From: Hofstenia miamia | Taxonomy: Eukaryota > Xenacoelomorpha > Acoela | DNA length: 64,000 nt | Assembly: GCA_004352715.1 (NCBI GenBank) | Contig: SCFE01000041.1 | Location: forward strand, 1,370,755 to 1,434,754 | Reading direction: 5' to 3' | Shown: positions 1 through 11,624 of the stretch, one piece after another | How positions within the stretch are numbered: position 1 is the stretch's first letter | How the letters are laid out: the number at the start of each line of letters is the position of its first letter | Program-made: the position numbers and the translations under genes | Notes under the pieces: model-generated | Told to the model about the DNA's origin: nothing | Seen by the model: the letters and a program-made list of their open reading frames with translations, nothing else | Databases searched by the model: none

Positions 1-482
1 CCTCTTTTTGATCTATTTTTGAAGAATAAGTTAAAATAATTGCAATCTGGATTATATAGAGCTTCTATGTTATCAGAGTCATTTAACCAGGTTTCCGTAA
101 TTAGATATATTGCATTATTCCCTACTAAATTTACAAGATTTAGAAATTCTGTGCGGTGTGCACTTAAACTTCTAGCATTTAGGTACAAAAATTTTAGGTT
201 TTGATTGTAGTTAGCTAAAGCATCGCTAATTTTATCTTGATTAAAAATAGGTCCAGGATTTGTTTCAATATCTCCTGATAAAATCAATTTGAGTGTAGCT
301 AGAACTCGTAGATGACCCAATGTTAAATTGTAGATTTTGATTGCGTAATAATTAGAATACACTCTAGTAATTCTAGACTTTTGGTATTTCAAGGATTTTA
401 GGGATTCATGGAATGATATATTGAAGTTGCCCTTTAGGTAAATTGACAATAATTTGGAAAAATATAAATAAAAAAAAAAAGT
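1..482 (-). CDS. LINE (APE-type non-LTR retrotransposon) ORF2, N-terminal part with 2A-like motif; runs off left edge
   Basis: Reading leftward from about 482 the minus strand is open to base 1. At 249-275 it encodes GDIETNPGP, which matches the D(V/I)ExNPGP core of 2A ribosome-skipping peptides, preceded by the hydrophobic stretch LKLIL. About 15 residues later comes NLKFLYLNARSLSAHRTEF, then LITETWL: the usual start of an apurinic-like endonuclease, with the metal-binding Asn and Glu. The reading ends in a basic run, so only the first ~50 residues of the endonuclease are present. I see no in-frame ATG between 1 and 482, so the start is unknown. 2A-like motifs at this place are known in several animal CR1-like LINEs. 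Reverse transcriptase would lie beyond the left edge. Family assignment is inference. Confidence 0.75.
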
Positions 483-773
483 CCCTAAACTTAAAAAAGT
501 TTGTGGTTGAGATGCTGAGTGAAGAGCGGTGTAGGTAACAGAGGAGGGCGACGTGTTGAGGCAGAGACAGCTTGAGAATATGTTATGGTTGCCTTACGGA
601 ACGATTGGTGTACATATAGCCGAGTAGAAAGAGAATTTTGAAGTATGTGGGTCATGCAGGATACACCAGAGCGAGAGAGATGAAAGCAGAGAACCTTGGT
701 TCTCCTTAGGAGAAAAAAAGATGTAGACAAACTATTCCTGAAAAAATTTTTTCTGAACAATATATATGGAGAG
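483..773. other. Flank or possible 5' untranslated region of the LINE
   Basis: Less AT-rich sequence between the LINE reading frame and the Polinton polymerase. It follows the LINE on its 5' side and could be its promoter-bearing 5' UTR, but nothing in the bases proves that. Open frames here are short and show no recognisable family. Confidence 0.3.
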
Positions 774-3239
774 ATGGTAACAAAAAAAAATATCACTTGT
801 GAAACTTGTAATTTGACAATTGTTAAGAAAAATTATAATGCACATATTAAAACTAATAAACATTTAAAAAATGCAGAAAAGAATCATGATTTTACAATTA
901 ATAGATATATTCCAACAGTTGAAATATATAAAAATAATGTTAATGCAATTGTTAAGTTTAAGGGTACTGACAACTTAATTCCATTTGCAGATATTAATAC
1001 ATTGTTTACAGAAACATTAATAAAATATTTTAATATAATCAACCAACCATTAAAATATAATGTTTCATTTTATTTATAATTTACAAAAGGTATTGAAAAT
1101 ACATTTAAAGATGTAATAACAATAAATGCAATTGAAAAATTTATTAAATAAAATGGAATAAATGTTAATGTTTATGATCTAAAAGTTTCCTGGGAAAGGG
1201 CAACTTCATTTAATGTATTACCTATTTATTATTGTGATGAAAATGCAGTTGATTTGGAGTTTATGAAAATCAATTTGTTTTAATAAAAAACTTGAAATGT
1301 GTACTATACAAGGATTTAAGTAAAGATAAACTATACTTTTGTAAGAAGTGTTTGTTAAAATTTAGAAAAAAGTCAACTTTTGAAAATTATATTAGATTAT
1401 GTAAAAATGAAGACACAACACAATTTTATTTTCCAAAAGAAGACCAAATTAAATTTAAAAATTATAATTATGAAATAGATGTTCCATTTAGAATTTATGT
1501 GGATTTTGAATGTTATAATGAAAAGGTCAAGAGTAAATGTAATTTACCTGATGTTGATAAAACTAAAATTTTATGCAATCAATTACCTATTGCTTTTGGA
1601 ATATACCTAAAATCAGATATATGGGAATTATGCAAATCAAAATACATTCATTATTTTGGAAAAGATTGTGTTGAAGTATTTGTTCAAAAAATTAAAGAAT
1701 TAGAAAACAAGTTCTTCTTTATGTTTAAATGTGACATTTGAATGAAAATTACTAAAGAAGAAAATGAAGAATTTGAAAATTCAAACAAATGTTATTTATG
1801 TGGATGCACAAGAGGCTGTAAGGACCCATTAGATAAAGAGTTGCACTTAAAAATAGTAAGAGATCATTATCATTTAACTGGGAAATATCAGGGTTCTACT
1901 TGCAATGATTGCAATTTAATGGCTCAAAAACAATGAATGGCTTTTGTACCTTTGTATTTTCATAAGTATTCATGATATGATTTGCATTTATTTTTCAATG
2001 AATTATTTAAATGTAAAGAAAAGTTGGTTATTAAATTCTTATGTAAAACTGAGGAAGAATATATTTCTGTACAATATGGTTGTATAAGGTTTTTGGATTC
2101 TTACAGATTTCTTGAATCATCATTAAATAATTTAGCAAATAATCTTGAGAAAAAACCTATTCTAGAGAAATATTTAGAATAATGTGAACTTATACAATCT
2201 AAATTAACCTATCCATATGAAATTTTTGATGCTCCTGAATCTTATAAATAACTTCTAGATAAAAAATTAGACTACTTTTCAACTCTAACTCAAAAGGCTC
2301 CAAATGAAGATGAAATAGAAAGAACTAATAAAGTAATTAAAAAGTATGATATTAGATCTGGAAAGAAATTGCCAATGTTGTATTTAAAACTTGCTGTCAT
2401 ATTACTAGAAGATATTTTTTGAAAAACTTGGTAAAGAAAAACATGGTTTAAATCTGTGTTATGCATACTCATTACCTGGATATACTTGGCAATGTGGATT
2501 AAAAGTCATGAATGTTCAATGAGATTATTTGTGGGATTAGTTCTGTAATTGGAGATAGATATATTAAAACAACAGATGAAAATAAAATTTTGTATATTGA
2601 TGCAAATAATCTATATGGCTTTGCAATGAATCAAAACCTTCCTTATAGTGATTTAAAGTTCTTAGATACAAATGGGGATCTAATTGAGAAAATAATCAGA
2701 ACTTCTGATAACAGTCCTATTGGATATTTTATTGAGTGTGACTTATCATATCCAAATAAATTGAAAAATAAAACAAAAAGCTTTCTGTTTTGTCCAGTTA
2801 AAAGAAAGGTAGACCCTTTTGAATATAGCAAATATCAAATTAAAATTGCTCTTAAAAGTGTTTGTCCTACACCAAAGCTTATTTGTGATCAATATGATAA
2901 AACATTCTATTTTTGTCATTAAAGGCTATTAAAGTTTTACTTACAAATGGGCATGGAAATGGATAAAGTGCACAGAGTAATTTCGTTTAAACAGAAGAAA
3001 GTTTTGGAAAAATATATTGACCATAACACTAACATTTGTTCAAAAGCAAAAAATACTTTTAAAAAGACTTTTACAAACTTTTAAATAATGCTTTCTTTGG
3101 AAAAACTTGTGAAAATATTAGAGGACAGATTAATGTATAAATGTTTAATAAAACTGAGACTACCTAAAAATTAATTAAGGAACAAAGCAAATAAGAACTT
3201 AAAATGCATTCCAATTTTGATGATTTTCTGGTATATCAT
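774..3239 (+). pseudogene. Polinton/Maverick protein-primed DNA polymerase B (pPolB), decayed copy 1
   Basis: A broken family B DNA polymerase of the protein-primed type that replicates Polintons. Pieces appear in the expected order: an N-terminal Cys/His knuckle (CETCNLTI...HIKTNKH, from about 810); a second Cys pair (CKKCLLKF); exonuclease motif I FRIYVDFECYN (1487-1519); an HNH-like Cys/His block with VRDHYHLTGKY and CNDCNL (1786-1920); a frame carrying YPYEIFDAPES (about 2210); and polymerase motif A DANNLYGFAM (2599-2628). Stops and frame changes separate the pieces (for example around 1079-1290, 1936, 2182, 2250 and 2920), so it cannot encode an enzyme. The copy stops at a single N at 3240. 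The 2689-3239 part recurs almost exactly at 4487-5043. Confidence 0.85.
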
Positions 3240-3240
3240 N

Positions 3241-3919
3241 CTAGAACTTTGTTGATACTGTGAACTGTTGTACACAATATTGTCCTTAACATCTTTAAAT
3301 ATTGAAAAAATACTTTGAAATGGAGGTAGGCCAAAGTAATCACAATACTCAAGATTGACAGAGCCAAACTCCTTAAAGGTGATTGCATTCCCTGCAGATA
3401 CTTTGGTATCCTTAAAATCATGAAATGCTTTCCAATGTGTGCCAGTAATTGAAGAATGGTCTAAATTACAAGTATAAAATCCAAAATTCAAATTTTTCAA
3501 TGTATTTCTAAAAAAGATCCCCTTAAAGTTTCTAATATTCTTCATAAAATGTAAAATATCATAATTTGAATGAGGATTACTGAAGGAGGAAACAAAATTT
3601 AAAGTGATTAGTTTTTTTATCTGCATTCTATTTCCTTTAGGCGTATTTAATCGCATTCCTTTCCCTTTTGAACCTATAGGTCCAATTTTCATCCCATTTC
3701 CTTTAGTGGATTTAATCGCATTCCTTTCCCTTTTCAACCCGGAGGTCCAATTTTCATCCCGTTTCCATTAGGTGTATTTAATTGCATACCTTCTCCTGGA
3801 ATTATTTGCTTTAATCCCTTTCCAAAGATTTTATTGACTGAATTTCTTCCCAAGGCTCCCATTGCACCAGTAAGTAATGGTGCTACTGCATACTTTCCAA
3901 TTAATGGAGCAGCTGCCAT
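3241..3919 (-). pseudogene. Polinton adenain-like cysteine protease (PRO) fused behind a Gly/Lys/Met-rich repeat segment, truncated
   Basis: On the minus strand a hydrophobic N-terminus (MAAAPLIGKYAVAPLL, from 3919) leads into a tandem Gly/Lys/Asn/Met-rich repeat of about 22 residues (66 bp), then a domain resembling the adenovirus-type protease of Polintons. Seen directly: FFRNTLKNLNFG, the catalytic-His context GTHW, the acidic-residue context YCDYFGLPPF, and NSSQYQQ, which fits the oxyanion Gln region. The catalytic Cys expected just after is missing because the sequence runs into the N at 3240. One repeat copy has an in-frame TGA at 3734-3736, and a one-base difference in the next copy shifts the frame, so the N-terminal segment and protease are no longer continuous. 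Both ends are assembly gaps (3240 and 3928-3933), so placement beside the polymerase, in opposite orientation, depends on scaffolding. Confidence 0.7.
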
Positions 3920-3933
3920 AAGTAAGGNNNNNN

Positions 3934-4483
3934 ATAAAAATATGGCCTAAATCTGTGTTATGCATACTCATTACCTGGATACACTTGGCAATGTGGATTA
4001 AAATTTACAAATGTTGAATTAGATTATTTGAAAGATCCTGATCTAGTACTTTCAATTGAACAAAATATCTGGGGAGGTATTAGTTCTGTAATGGGGGATA
4101 GATATATTAAATCAAAAGATGAAAATAAAATTTTGTATATTGCTGCAAATAATCTCTATGGCTGGGCAATGAAACAAAACCTTCCTTATAGTGATTTTAA
4201 GTTTTTAGAAATAAATGAGGACCTAATTGAGAAATAATCAGAACTTCTGATAACAGTCCTATTGGATATTTTATTGAGTGTGACTTATCATATCCAAATA
4301 AATTGAAAAATAAAACAAAAAGCTTTCTGTTTTGTCCAGTTAAAAAAAGGTAGACCCTTCTGAATATTGTGAATATAAAAATCAAATTGCTCTTAAAAAA
4401 TTTTGTCCTAGGCCAAAGCTTATTTGTGATCAATATGATAAAATATTCTATTTTTGCCATTATAGGCTATTAAAGTTTTATCT
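3934..4483 (+). pseudogene. Polinton pPolB fragment, diverged copy 2
   Basis: Starts after an N run and parallels 2440-2930 of copy 1 (GLNLCYAYSLPGYTW-like stretch, then ISSVMGDRYIKS and motif A). Unlike copy 1, motif A reads AANNLYGWAM: the Asp codon is GCT at 4142-4144, so the metal-binding aspartate is lost. A two-base deletion near 4230 breaks the frame relative to copy 1. It keeps a segment (LEQNIWGG-like, about 4028-4077) that is deleted in copy 1. It ends at a single N at 4484. Confidence 0.8.
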
Positions 4484-4484
4484 A

Positions 4485-5577
4485 NCTAATTGAGAAAATA
4501 ATCAGAACTTCTGATAACAGTCCTATTGGATATTTTATTGAGTGTGACTTATCATATCCAAATAAATTGAAAAATAAAACAAAAAGCTTTCTGTTTTGTC
4601 CAGTTAAAAGAAAGGTAGACCCTTTTGAATATAGCAAATATCAAATTAAAATTGCTCTTAAAAGTGTTTGTCCTACACCAAAGCTTATTTGTGATCAATA
4701 TGATAAAACATTCTATTTTTGTCATTAAAGGCTATTAAAGTTTTACTTACAAATGGGCATGGAAATGGATAAAGTGCACAGAGTAATTTCGTTTAAACAG
4801 AAGAAAGTTTTGGAAAAATATATTGACCATAACACTAACATTTGTTCAAAAGCAAAAAATACTTTTAAAAAGACTTTTACAAACTTTTAAATAATGCTTT
4901 CTTTGGAAAAACTTGTGAAAATATTAGAGGACAGATTAATGTATAAATGTTTAATAAAACTGAGACTACCTAAAAATTAATTAAGGAACAAAGCAAATAA
5001 GAATTTAAAATGCATTCCAATTTTGATGATTTTCTGGTATATCATTACCATCAAACTAAATTGAAGTTTGACAAACCAATATATCTTGGATTTACTAGTT
5101 TAGAACTTTAAAAATTGTTAATCTATGAAACTTATTATGATGTATTACAACCATTTTTTTGGTGAAAATAATATAACTTTAAATTATATGGATACAGACA
5201 GTTTCATTTTATATATAAAAACTAAAGATATAGTTAATGATTTGAAAACACTTAATGACAATTACAAATTTTTTTATTTTAATAATTTTCATAAGAATTA
5301 AAAATTATGCAATGAATGATTTAAAAAAATTCCTGGATATTTTAAAATTGAAACACCTGAAAGTATATATTTAGATCAATTCTTTGCTTTGAAGAGTAAA
5401 CTGTATTCATATAAAGTTAATGATAAAAGTAAAAACACTTTGAAACAAATAACAAAAGTTGGAAGAGAAAAGTTAACTTTTGAAGATTATAATTTTGGTT
5501 TAATCAACACAGAGAAAACATCATTATCACCATTTGATGATAAAAGATATTACTTAAATAATAATGGATTCCCTTAA
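4485..5577 (+). pseudogene. Polinton pPolB C-terminal part, copy 3 (repeats 2689-3239, then continues)
   Basis: From about 4487 to 5043 this is nearly base-for-base the same as 2689-3239. It then continues into the polymerase C-terminus: motif C YMDTDSF at 5185-5205, then a thumb-like region KLYSYKVNDKSKNTLKQ and REKLTFEDYNFGL (5389-5577). Internal stops occur near 4725, 4890, 5110 and 5300. If the duplicated part is an assembly overlap, copies 1 and 3 are one pseudogene read from two haplotypes or contigs. Confidence 0.8.
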
Positions 5578-7744
5578 ATAATTTTAATATAAATTAAGTA
5601 GAAAAATAAATCCAGATGATCATTTCATATAATATAATCAAATTCCTCTCTAAATTCTAATGTGCATGTTGGTTACATTGTTTTAAAGTGGTTGCAGATA
5701 ATTATTGAGGTAGCTGTGAAAAGCTGCATTGATAAAAAATGCAAAGAATTGATTAAAAAACATATAGGTTCATAGTTAAAAGGGTGTATCATTGTATATT
5801 TTAAAATATGGGCATGGCAGCAGTTTTTTTACCATTGGCTGTAAAATCCTGAATTTCTAAAAAACAACTTTTTTCATATCAAAATCAATAGAAAAGTGTA
5901 AAAAGTTATTAGAAAAATGATCATTTTTAGAAAACTGCATATATGGAACCTGGAGTTTTATTACTACTATAGTAAATTTATAATATATTTACCATAAAAC
6001 AATATTGAGCAAATTTAATAGTGTTGATGTGTAAATTTTGCCAAAATTTGCATATCAAAGTTTGCTCCTTAGCCTCCAAAAGTTTGGATTGAAATTTGAA
6101 GTTTAGAATTTTGCAAAAATATGATTTGGAAATTTGGATTTAATTTGAAAGCCTGTGTCCAGACTAATTTAAGTTTGTAGCAAGATGAACTACTAATTAG
6201 TATGATGGGTGAAAAGTTCACAGGGAGAGGCAGATAAAAAAGAGGAGATGCAGAAAAGAAAATACCACATTTCTTGGTTGGGCTAAAATCAATATGGTTA
6301 AAGCACAATTAAATACACTAGTACTCTGTGAGTCAAGATCCAAAAATTTAACTTGATATTTTGAGTATTATAAATCAACTTGGTCTTAGCTTGAATGGCA
6401 TCAATTTTTCTTGCATTTTTGCCTTTGATGTTGAAGAATTTATTGAATTTTCAGGACAATTATATACAGCTTGGCCTAATGAGAAAAATAAGTCTAATTA
6501 TAATTGTAACTCCACTCAAACTTGTGAATTAGGGTTGCAATTTGATTCTAGCTAAAATACACAAATGCATTTTAAAATCCTGTGTCCTTTCTTATAGCCT
6601 TTTTTATAACATTGCCTCACATGTTTCAGAAATTAATCTGAGCTAAGAAGGCAAAAACAATATCTGATTTAATTACTTTTGTAAGCCTTTGTTGTTTGTC
6701 ATACATTTTGTAGTCTTTCTGTTTTTAGAAGTTTATTCTAAATGGAATAACCAAATAGTTGCTTATTGCAAATTTCCTTTTTAACTAAAATTTTGCTTAC
6801 ATCTGTGTAGAGCACATGCAAAAATTTATCAATGTGATTTAGGAAAATATCAAGAATCTTGGTCTAAATCAGTTGTAATTATTTGAGCACTTCAATGTGG
6901 TGCGTGTTTTCAATTTACAAACATTTTGTTCTTATGGAATTGAAATTTTTAACATTACCACATTTTCAAAAATTTCCAATTTCATGAAATACATAGAATG
7001 TTTTTTAGGGGAGTTATGCACCAGCCTAGAAACAGGTATAGATAATTGATTAATCTATTCAAAAATTGTCCTAAGCTCTTGTTGAAATATGTTTATATTC
7101 CAACTATCTTGAATGAGTTATTTTTCTTCATATAGAATATTAAGTAGCATGCACACAACTTTGTGCACAACCTTTCTTGATTTAATGAGGCACACAACCA
7201 AAAGCTGTTTGTACTCTATTCCAACTTTGTAACCAAATTTGAGAAGTTAAGTAGCATACACACTTACAACTTTGTGCTCAACTTTTTGGTTGAATTATGT
7301 TCATTGCCATTTTATAAATTTAACCTATCAGTAAAATATACTACAACCAATACTATCAAACATCCTAATAAAGTAAGACCTCATTTTGAAAGGATCTTGT
7401 GTAACTTTAATCAGTTATGTAAATAATAATGCACAGTTAAATCATTTCTCTATGAGAAATGACAAATTGTAATATATGAATTATAGCTCACAGCAAATTG
7501 GAATTACACACACACTTACAATTCAAATTCACCCTAACTTACAACATTGCACTATATAAAAAAGCAATGAATCAAATTTTTAATGTCTCAATTTTGTATT
7601 ACATCATAAACCAAGAAATAATTGAATTTATGTCAAATCTGATAACAAATATCCAAGTGATTTTGTTAACAAATTTTGTAAATTTAATGTAGAGGTAAGC
7701 ACACAACAGATATGATAAATCAAGTATGAAGAATAAATTATATA
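5578..7744. other. AT-rich sequence without a supported gene
   Basis: No reading frame here shows a recognisable family. There is a small diverged repeat: TTAAGTAGCAT plus a CACAC-rich stretch and AACTTTGTGC at 7139-7172 recurs at 7246-7280. The first few hundred bases may be Polinton residue, but I cannot show it. Confidence 0.4.
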
Positions 7745-8395
7745 GAAGAAAATGTAAGATTTAAAATAAGATAAGATCTTTATTAAGAGAAGGTGAAACA
7801 ATTAAAAATAAACTGATGGCTTCTCAAAATAGCATCATTACAAAAATAAACTAAAATCATACTATTTACAAACCTATAAATTGATAAACAGGCTAAGAAT
7901 AGGTCTAAATTCTCGTAATTATGTAAATGCTATTATAAAATTTATACACTGTCTAAGATATTCCTCAGATGAATTTTGCTTAAGAATATATGTTTTCACA
8001 TTATTTCAAAATTCCTTCAGTTTCTTAATTTGCTTAATTTGGTTAGGTAGATTATTCCATTGCCTTATACCTATGTTTAAAAATGAGTTTTCTTTGACTT
8101 TATGTCTGAACCTAGTGACAACATATTTTTTAGATCATCTATTGAAAGTTTTACTGAATTCAGGCAGAATTTTGTCAGTGACTTTGAAAAATAATGTAAC
8201 AATATTAATTTGTACTAATTGCTGAGGAGAAGGACATGTTCCCAAAGTATTATTTTTGTTACTAGAATTTCTTTTACAAAGATTTAAGGACCATTTATAT
8301 TGCAGCTGAAGTATATTTATAAAGGGTGTGTTGAAATTTGAAAATAGTACACTTCTGTAATTTAGGTAGTTCATAACAAATGTATGGAATAGCTG
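7745..8395 (-). pseudogene. LINE ORF2 C-terminal end with 3' tail
   Basis: The minus strand carries a frame from about 8374 (MNYLNYRSVLFSNFNTPF) and, after one stop, RFRHKVKENSFLNIGIRQWN followed by NLPNQIKQIKKLKEF and, past another stop, NVKTYIL. A conserved Phe/Arg region followed by WNxLPxxI is typical of the last part of many LINE reverse transcriptase proteins. Downstream on that strand is AATAAA at about 7778 and a short (ATCTT)-like tail ending near 7745, as expected for a LINE 3' terminus. The frame has at least three stops, so it is a 5'-truncated dead copy. Family not determined; possibly the same group as the fragments at 38.7 and 61.7 kb. Confidence 0.6.
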
Positions 8396-9633
8396 AATTA
8401 TTGAATGAGGAGTTATTAGGTCAGATTTGTTTATTCAATGTGAAACTTAGTCAAAACCAAGGGCTTCTAGAAGCCTATATATCAGCATAAATTATCAATA
8501 ATTAACACTTAATTGTATATTATTTTCTTAAAAAATTAGTACATACTTCAATGGGATTTTTGTAATGTGACAATGTTCAATTTGAACAAAATGTTTTTAT
8601 TTAAAATTTAATTACTTGCACATTAACTTTGCTGCATCATTAAGTGCTTATGATGAAATACTTGATGGACAATATGATAAATTTGTCAAGTAAAAATATT
8701 AAGCAACATTTCATAAAAAATAGGCTTTTTAAAAAGGTTGCCAATCTAAATTCATAAGCTGAAAATAATAGTGTGAAAATCAAATATGGCTTGTGAAGGA
8801 ATATTTTTGACATTAATGAAAATACCCCACAACACCTACATTTTCCTAGTGGATTTGAAATCATTATATCTTCTTGGAAGACAAAAAAATATTTGAACAT
8901 GGAAACAAGTATTATCAGGATAGCAGCCTGCTTCAGAAATGCCTAGTATAAGATAATTGCAATAAAATTCATAGTTTAGATAAGTTTGATTGCATAGGCT
9001 GACTTAAAAGTGTGGCAGAGCAGTAATTTAATTTTATTTAATAACTAATAACTCATTTCTATTTATTTCCTTAAGAAAATACATGGCAGCATGGAAAATA
9101 ATCATGCATGTACATCACATGAATACATTAATCAATGAAAACAGTTGGGATTCCACATATTGACTCAACACATGGATTCAAGATTTAAAAAAGAAAGTAT
9201 GAGGAAGCATTGCCATTTCTTCTCAGAAATTTTTTTTATCTTAGTAGCAAATTAGAAAAGCAACCAAACAGTGATAATAGTTATGAAAAAGGTTAAAAAA
9301 TGTTGATTAGTAACTTAAACCTTATGGAGAAGCAATGCCAAATTAACAAAGACACTAAGGCATGATAAATTGCCATTGGGCTACACAAATGCTACTCAAT
9401 GCCAAAAAGGAAACAGGGTGAAACACCCCCAAAATTCAGAAACGCAGCCATTACCTGAAAGTGAAAATTCCCCAACAAAATTTACTGTATGATCTCTACC
9501 AAGAGACCAAAGTTTAATTATAGAAATGTAATGACAAATGCAGCAATTATCAGAAAAAATGCCTGAATTAGAGGTAAATAATGCTGAGAAACAATGATGG
9601 ATTGGACACAAGCATGACACTCAATGAACAATG
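8396..9633. other. AT-rich sequence; right part probably leader or gag start of the next element
   Basis: No supported gene. From about 9390 base composition changes (more balanced A/C, fewer T runs) and resembles the gag region that follows, so an LTR/leader or gag N-terminus may lie here, but no LTR boundary is visible. Confidence 0.3.
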
Positions 9634-10245
9634 AGAATTGTTTCAACAACAAATAGAGATGCTGACAGAAAAAAGACAAAGATGGCACAGAGTGATTAAT
9701 GACTTACAGGAAGAGAATATCAAGTTAAGAGAAGAGAATGAAAACAAGCATTTTGAAATTAACACATTATAAGCTAAGCTGAAATTAATAATGCTTAACA
9801 AGGATGGGCAACTGGTGAACAAGAAAAATCATCAGGAACTACAAGACATGGAAATTATAATACAAGAAAAACCAGAAATACAGAATAAGTTAAAATTAAG
9901 CCACAACAAACATATTGAAAAGGACAAACCAGAGGAAAATAAAGAAAAACTCATTGAGAGAATAGCCAAAGATGTATCACAACAAATAAGACAAGACAAA
10001 GAATAAAAAAAAACTGACAATATATTTCAGGAATCAATATTAGCTGAAAATAAAACTGATGAAATAAGCCCATGCAAAGCAGTATTGCCAAAATTTATGG
10101 GCAGAATAGATAACTACTCACAAACATTTGGTGATTGGATACAGATGTTTGAAATGTCCATGAGAGAAAGAAGAGTAAACCAAGAAACAATGGTGGCAAG
10201 ATTTATACTATATCTAGCAGGAGCCACCTACCAGCATTACCAGTA
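9634..10245 (+). pseudogene. Ty3/gypsy-like Gag fragment (copy i)
   Basis: A coiled-coil-rich frame (QQIEMLTEKRQRWHRVINDL, then QEENIKLREENEN), a stop near 9770, a Lys/Glu/Gln-rich segment to 10006, and a further stop. The last part reads PCKAVLPKFMGRIDNY, then FGDWIQMFEMSM and ARFILYLAGATYQHY, which fits the N-terminus of a retroviral-type capsid domain (P-x-F-x-G ... W ... FE ... LYL-x-G-A). The PCKAxLPKFxGxxDxY block recurs in the gag at 26.6 kb, so both belong to one family. Capsid C-terminus and nucleocapsid are missing. Confidence 0.65.
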
Positions 10246-10430
10246 ATGTAGTATAAACAAATTAGAGAACACTTCATCATTTTTTGGACACTCTGACTCA
10301 TGGTCATTGCTGATGCACAGATATTGTTGTGTTTTACTATCCATAATAAATTCCTCACATTTCCATTGTTCAACAAGTTCTATGTACAAATTTAATTTGT
10401 TCTTGGGAATCTAACATTACATGTAAAAGA
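10230..10430 (-). repeat. Inverted copy of the segment at 16440-16620
   Basis: The reverse complement of about 10230-10410 (AATGTTAGATTCCCAAGAAC, then AATTTGTACATAGAACTTGTTGAACAAT in two parts) aligns with 16447-16620. Both are rich in stops. It puts an antisense piece of the gypsy-family region directly after sense gag copy i. Confidence 0.6.
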
Positions 10431-10439
10431 CATTGTAAA

Positions 10440-11034
10440 AAATTACATATGGTTCTAATGATTTAACACTTGTAATTGATGTAATTTATTTGAGGTTTTT
10501 TGAAGCTACATTAATAAAAAACTTTCTGTTTTTTCAAAAATACATTATTTGGCTAAATTGTAATAATTTATATACTTTATCATAGATAAAAATGTATTTT
10601 GTTGTAAATTTTTGGCATCATTTGGGTAAAATTTAATAATTTATATACTTTATCACCTTTATCATAGATAAAATGTATTTTGTTGTAAATTTTTTAGCAT
10701 CAATAGTTTAAATATTATTAATTTATATACTTCATTGTAAATAAAAATGTTCTTTATGTAAATTTTTACCATCACTAGTTTATATTGAGAAAATTTATGT
10801 ACTTTATCATAGATAAAAATCTATTTTGTTGTAAATTTTTAACATTATTTGGCTAAATCATAATAATTTATATATATTATTGTAGATAAAAACGTATTTT
10901 GTTATAAATTTTTAGCATCATTTGTTTTAAATTTAATAATTTATATACTTCATCATAGATAGAAACATATTTTGTTGTAAATTTTGACATTAATTGGTTA
11001 AATTGTAATAATTTATATACTTTATCATAGATAA
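10440..11034. repeat. ~73-bp satellite, left part
   Basis: Seven or more diverged copies of a unit containing TTTATATACTTTATCATAGA, then TAAAAATGTATTTTGTTGTAA and TTTTTAGCATCA. Successive TTTATATACT starts lie near 10567, 10634, 10722, 10795, 10868, 10940 and 11013, giving a period of about 73 bases. The array is cut at 11034 by the LTR element and resumes at 13994. Confidence 0.8.
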
Positions 11035-11578
11035 TGTAGAGTCACTCAGGGCCTATTTTTTCAAACTTATTATTTTTGGCACTCTGAAATGGTGTTGTGT
11101 CTTTTTGATGTTTTCATTCTTTGATTTGCTGCTATTTATTTGTATCAATTTCTTTTAATTGATTTCCAAATTTGGAGTGTAGTTATTTTGATAATGTTAG
11201 TATTTGTCCCATTGATTTGAATTACATGTGATTGCTCATTTTAACTTTGTGAGGGAAATTGTGCTTTGAAATTGTAAACAAGTCAGGTAATAAGTTACAG
11301 ATTTTTGTAATAAATATCTGAGTCACTGTAGTGAAGCAAACAATAAATTTGGCTTCCTTCTACTGTGTTTGGTCTTTTTAATTATTTATCTATTAACCCC
11401 CTTTAGATTCATTGATTAAAGATTTGTTAATGATAACTGTTGCTTAAGATCCAGTGACAATTCAGGAAGAAACTGCACCAGGTCTGGGGCAACAAATAGC
11501 TCCTTAATGGTGACAGCCTGAATCATGGCCACTTTAGGTTATGACTACATGTAGGGAATAAAATCTTTTATCCAATCA
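11035..11578 (+). repeat. 5' LTR (shortened) of the gag-only element
   Basis: Aligns with 13026-13568 at high identity, including the run around GGGGCAACAAATAGCTCCTT near the right end. It lacks a counterpart of the last ~425 bp of the 3' LTR, so the 5' LTR end and primer-binding site have apparently been deleted. Confidence 0.8.
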
Positions 11579-11624
11579 TACCCATTACAGTTATTGAGCT
11601 GATGATGCACTCACCTGAACAATT

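Noticed and set aside
3171-3240. Extension of the protease frame below 3240
   Set aside because: Sequence right of the N is minus strand of the polymerase pseudogene, so the continuation is accidental.
3735-3737. TTG as a true start for the protease frame
   Set aside because: The TTG lies inside a tandem repeat unit; the frame looks open there only because of a frameshift within the repeats.
7881-8225. Plus-strand 114-residue frame
   Set aside because: Antisense of the minus-strand LINE C-terminus, which has the recognisable WNxLPxxI region.
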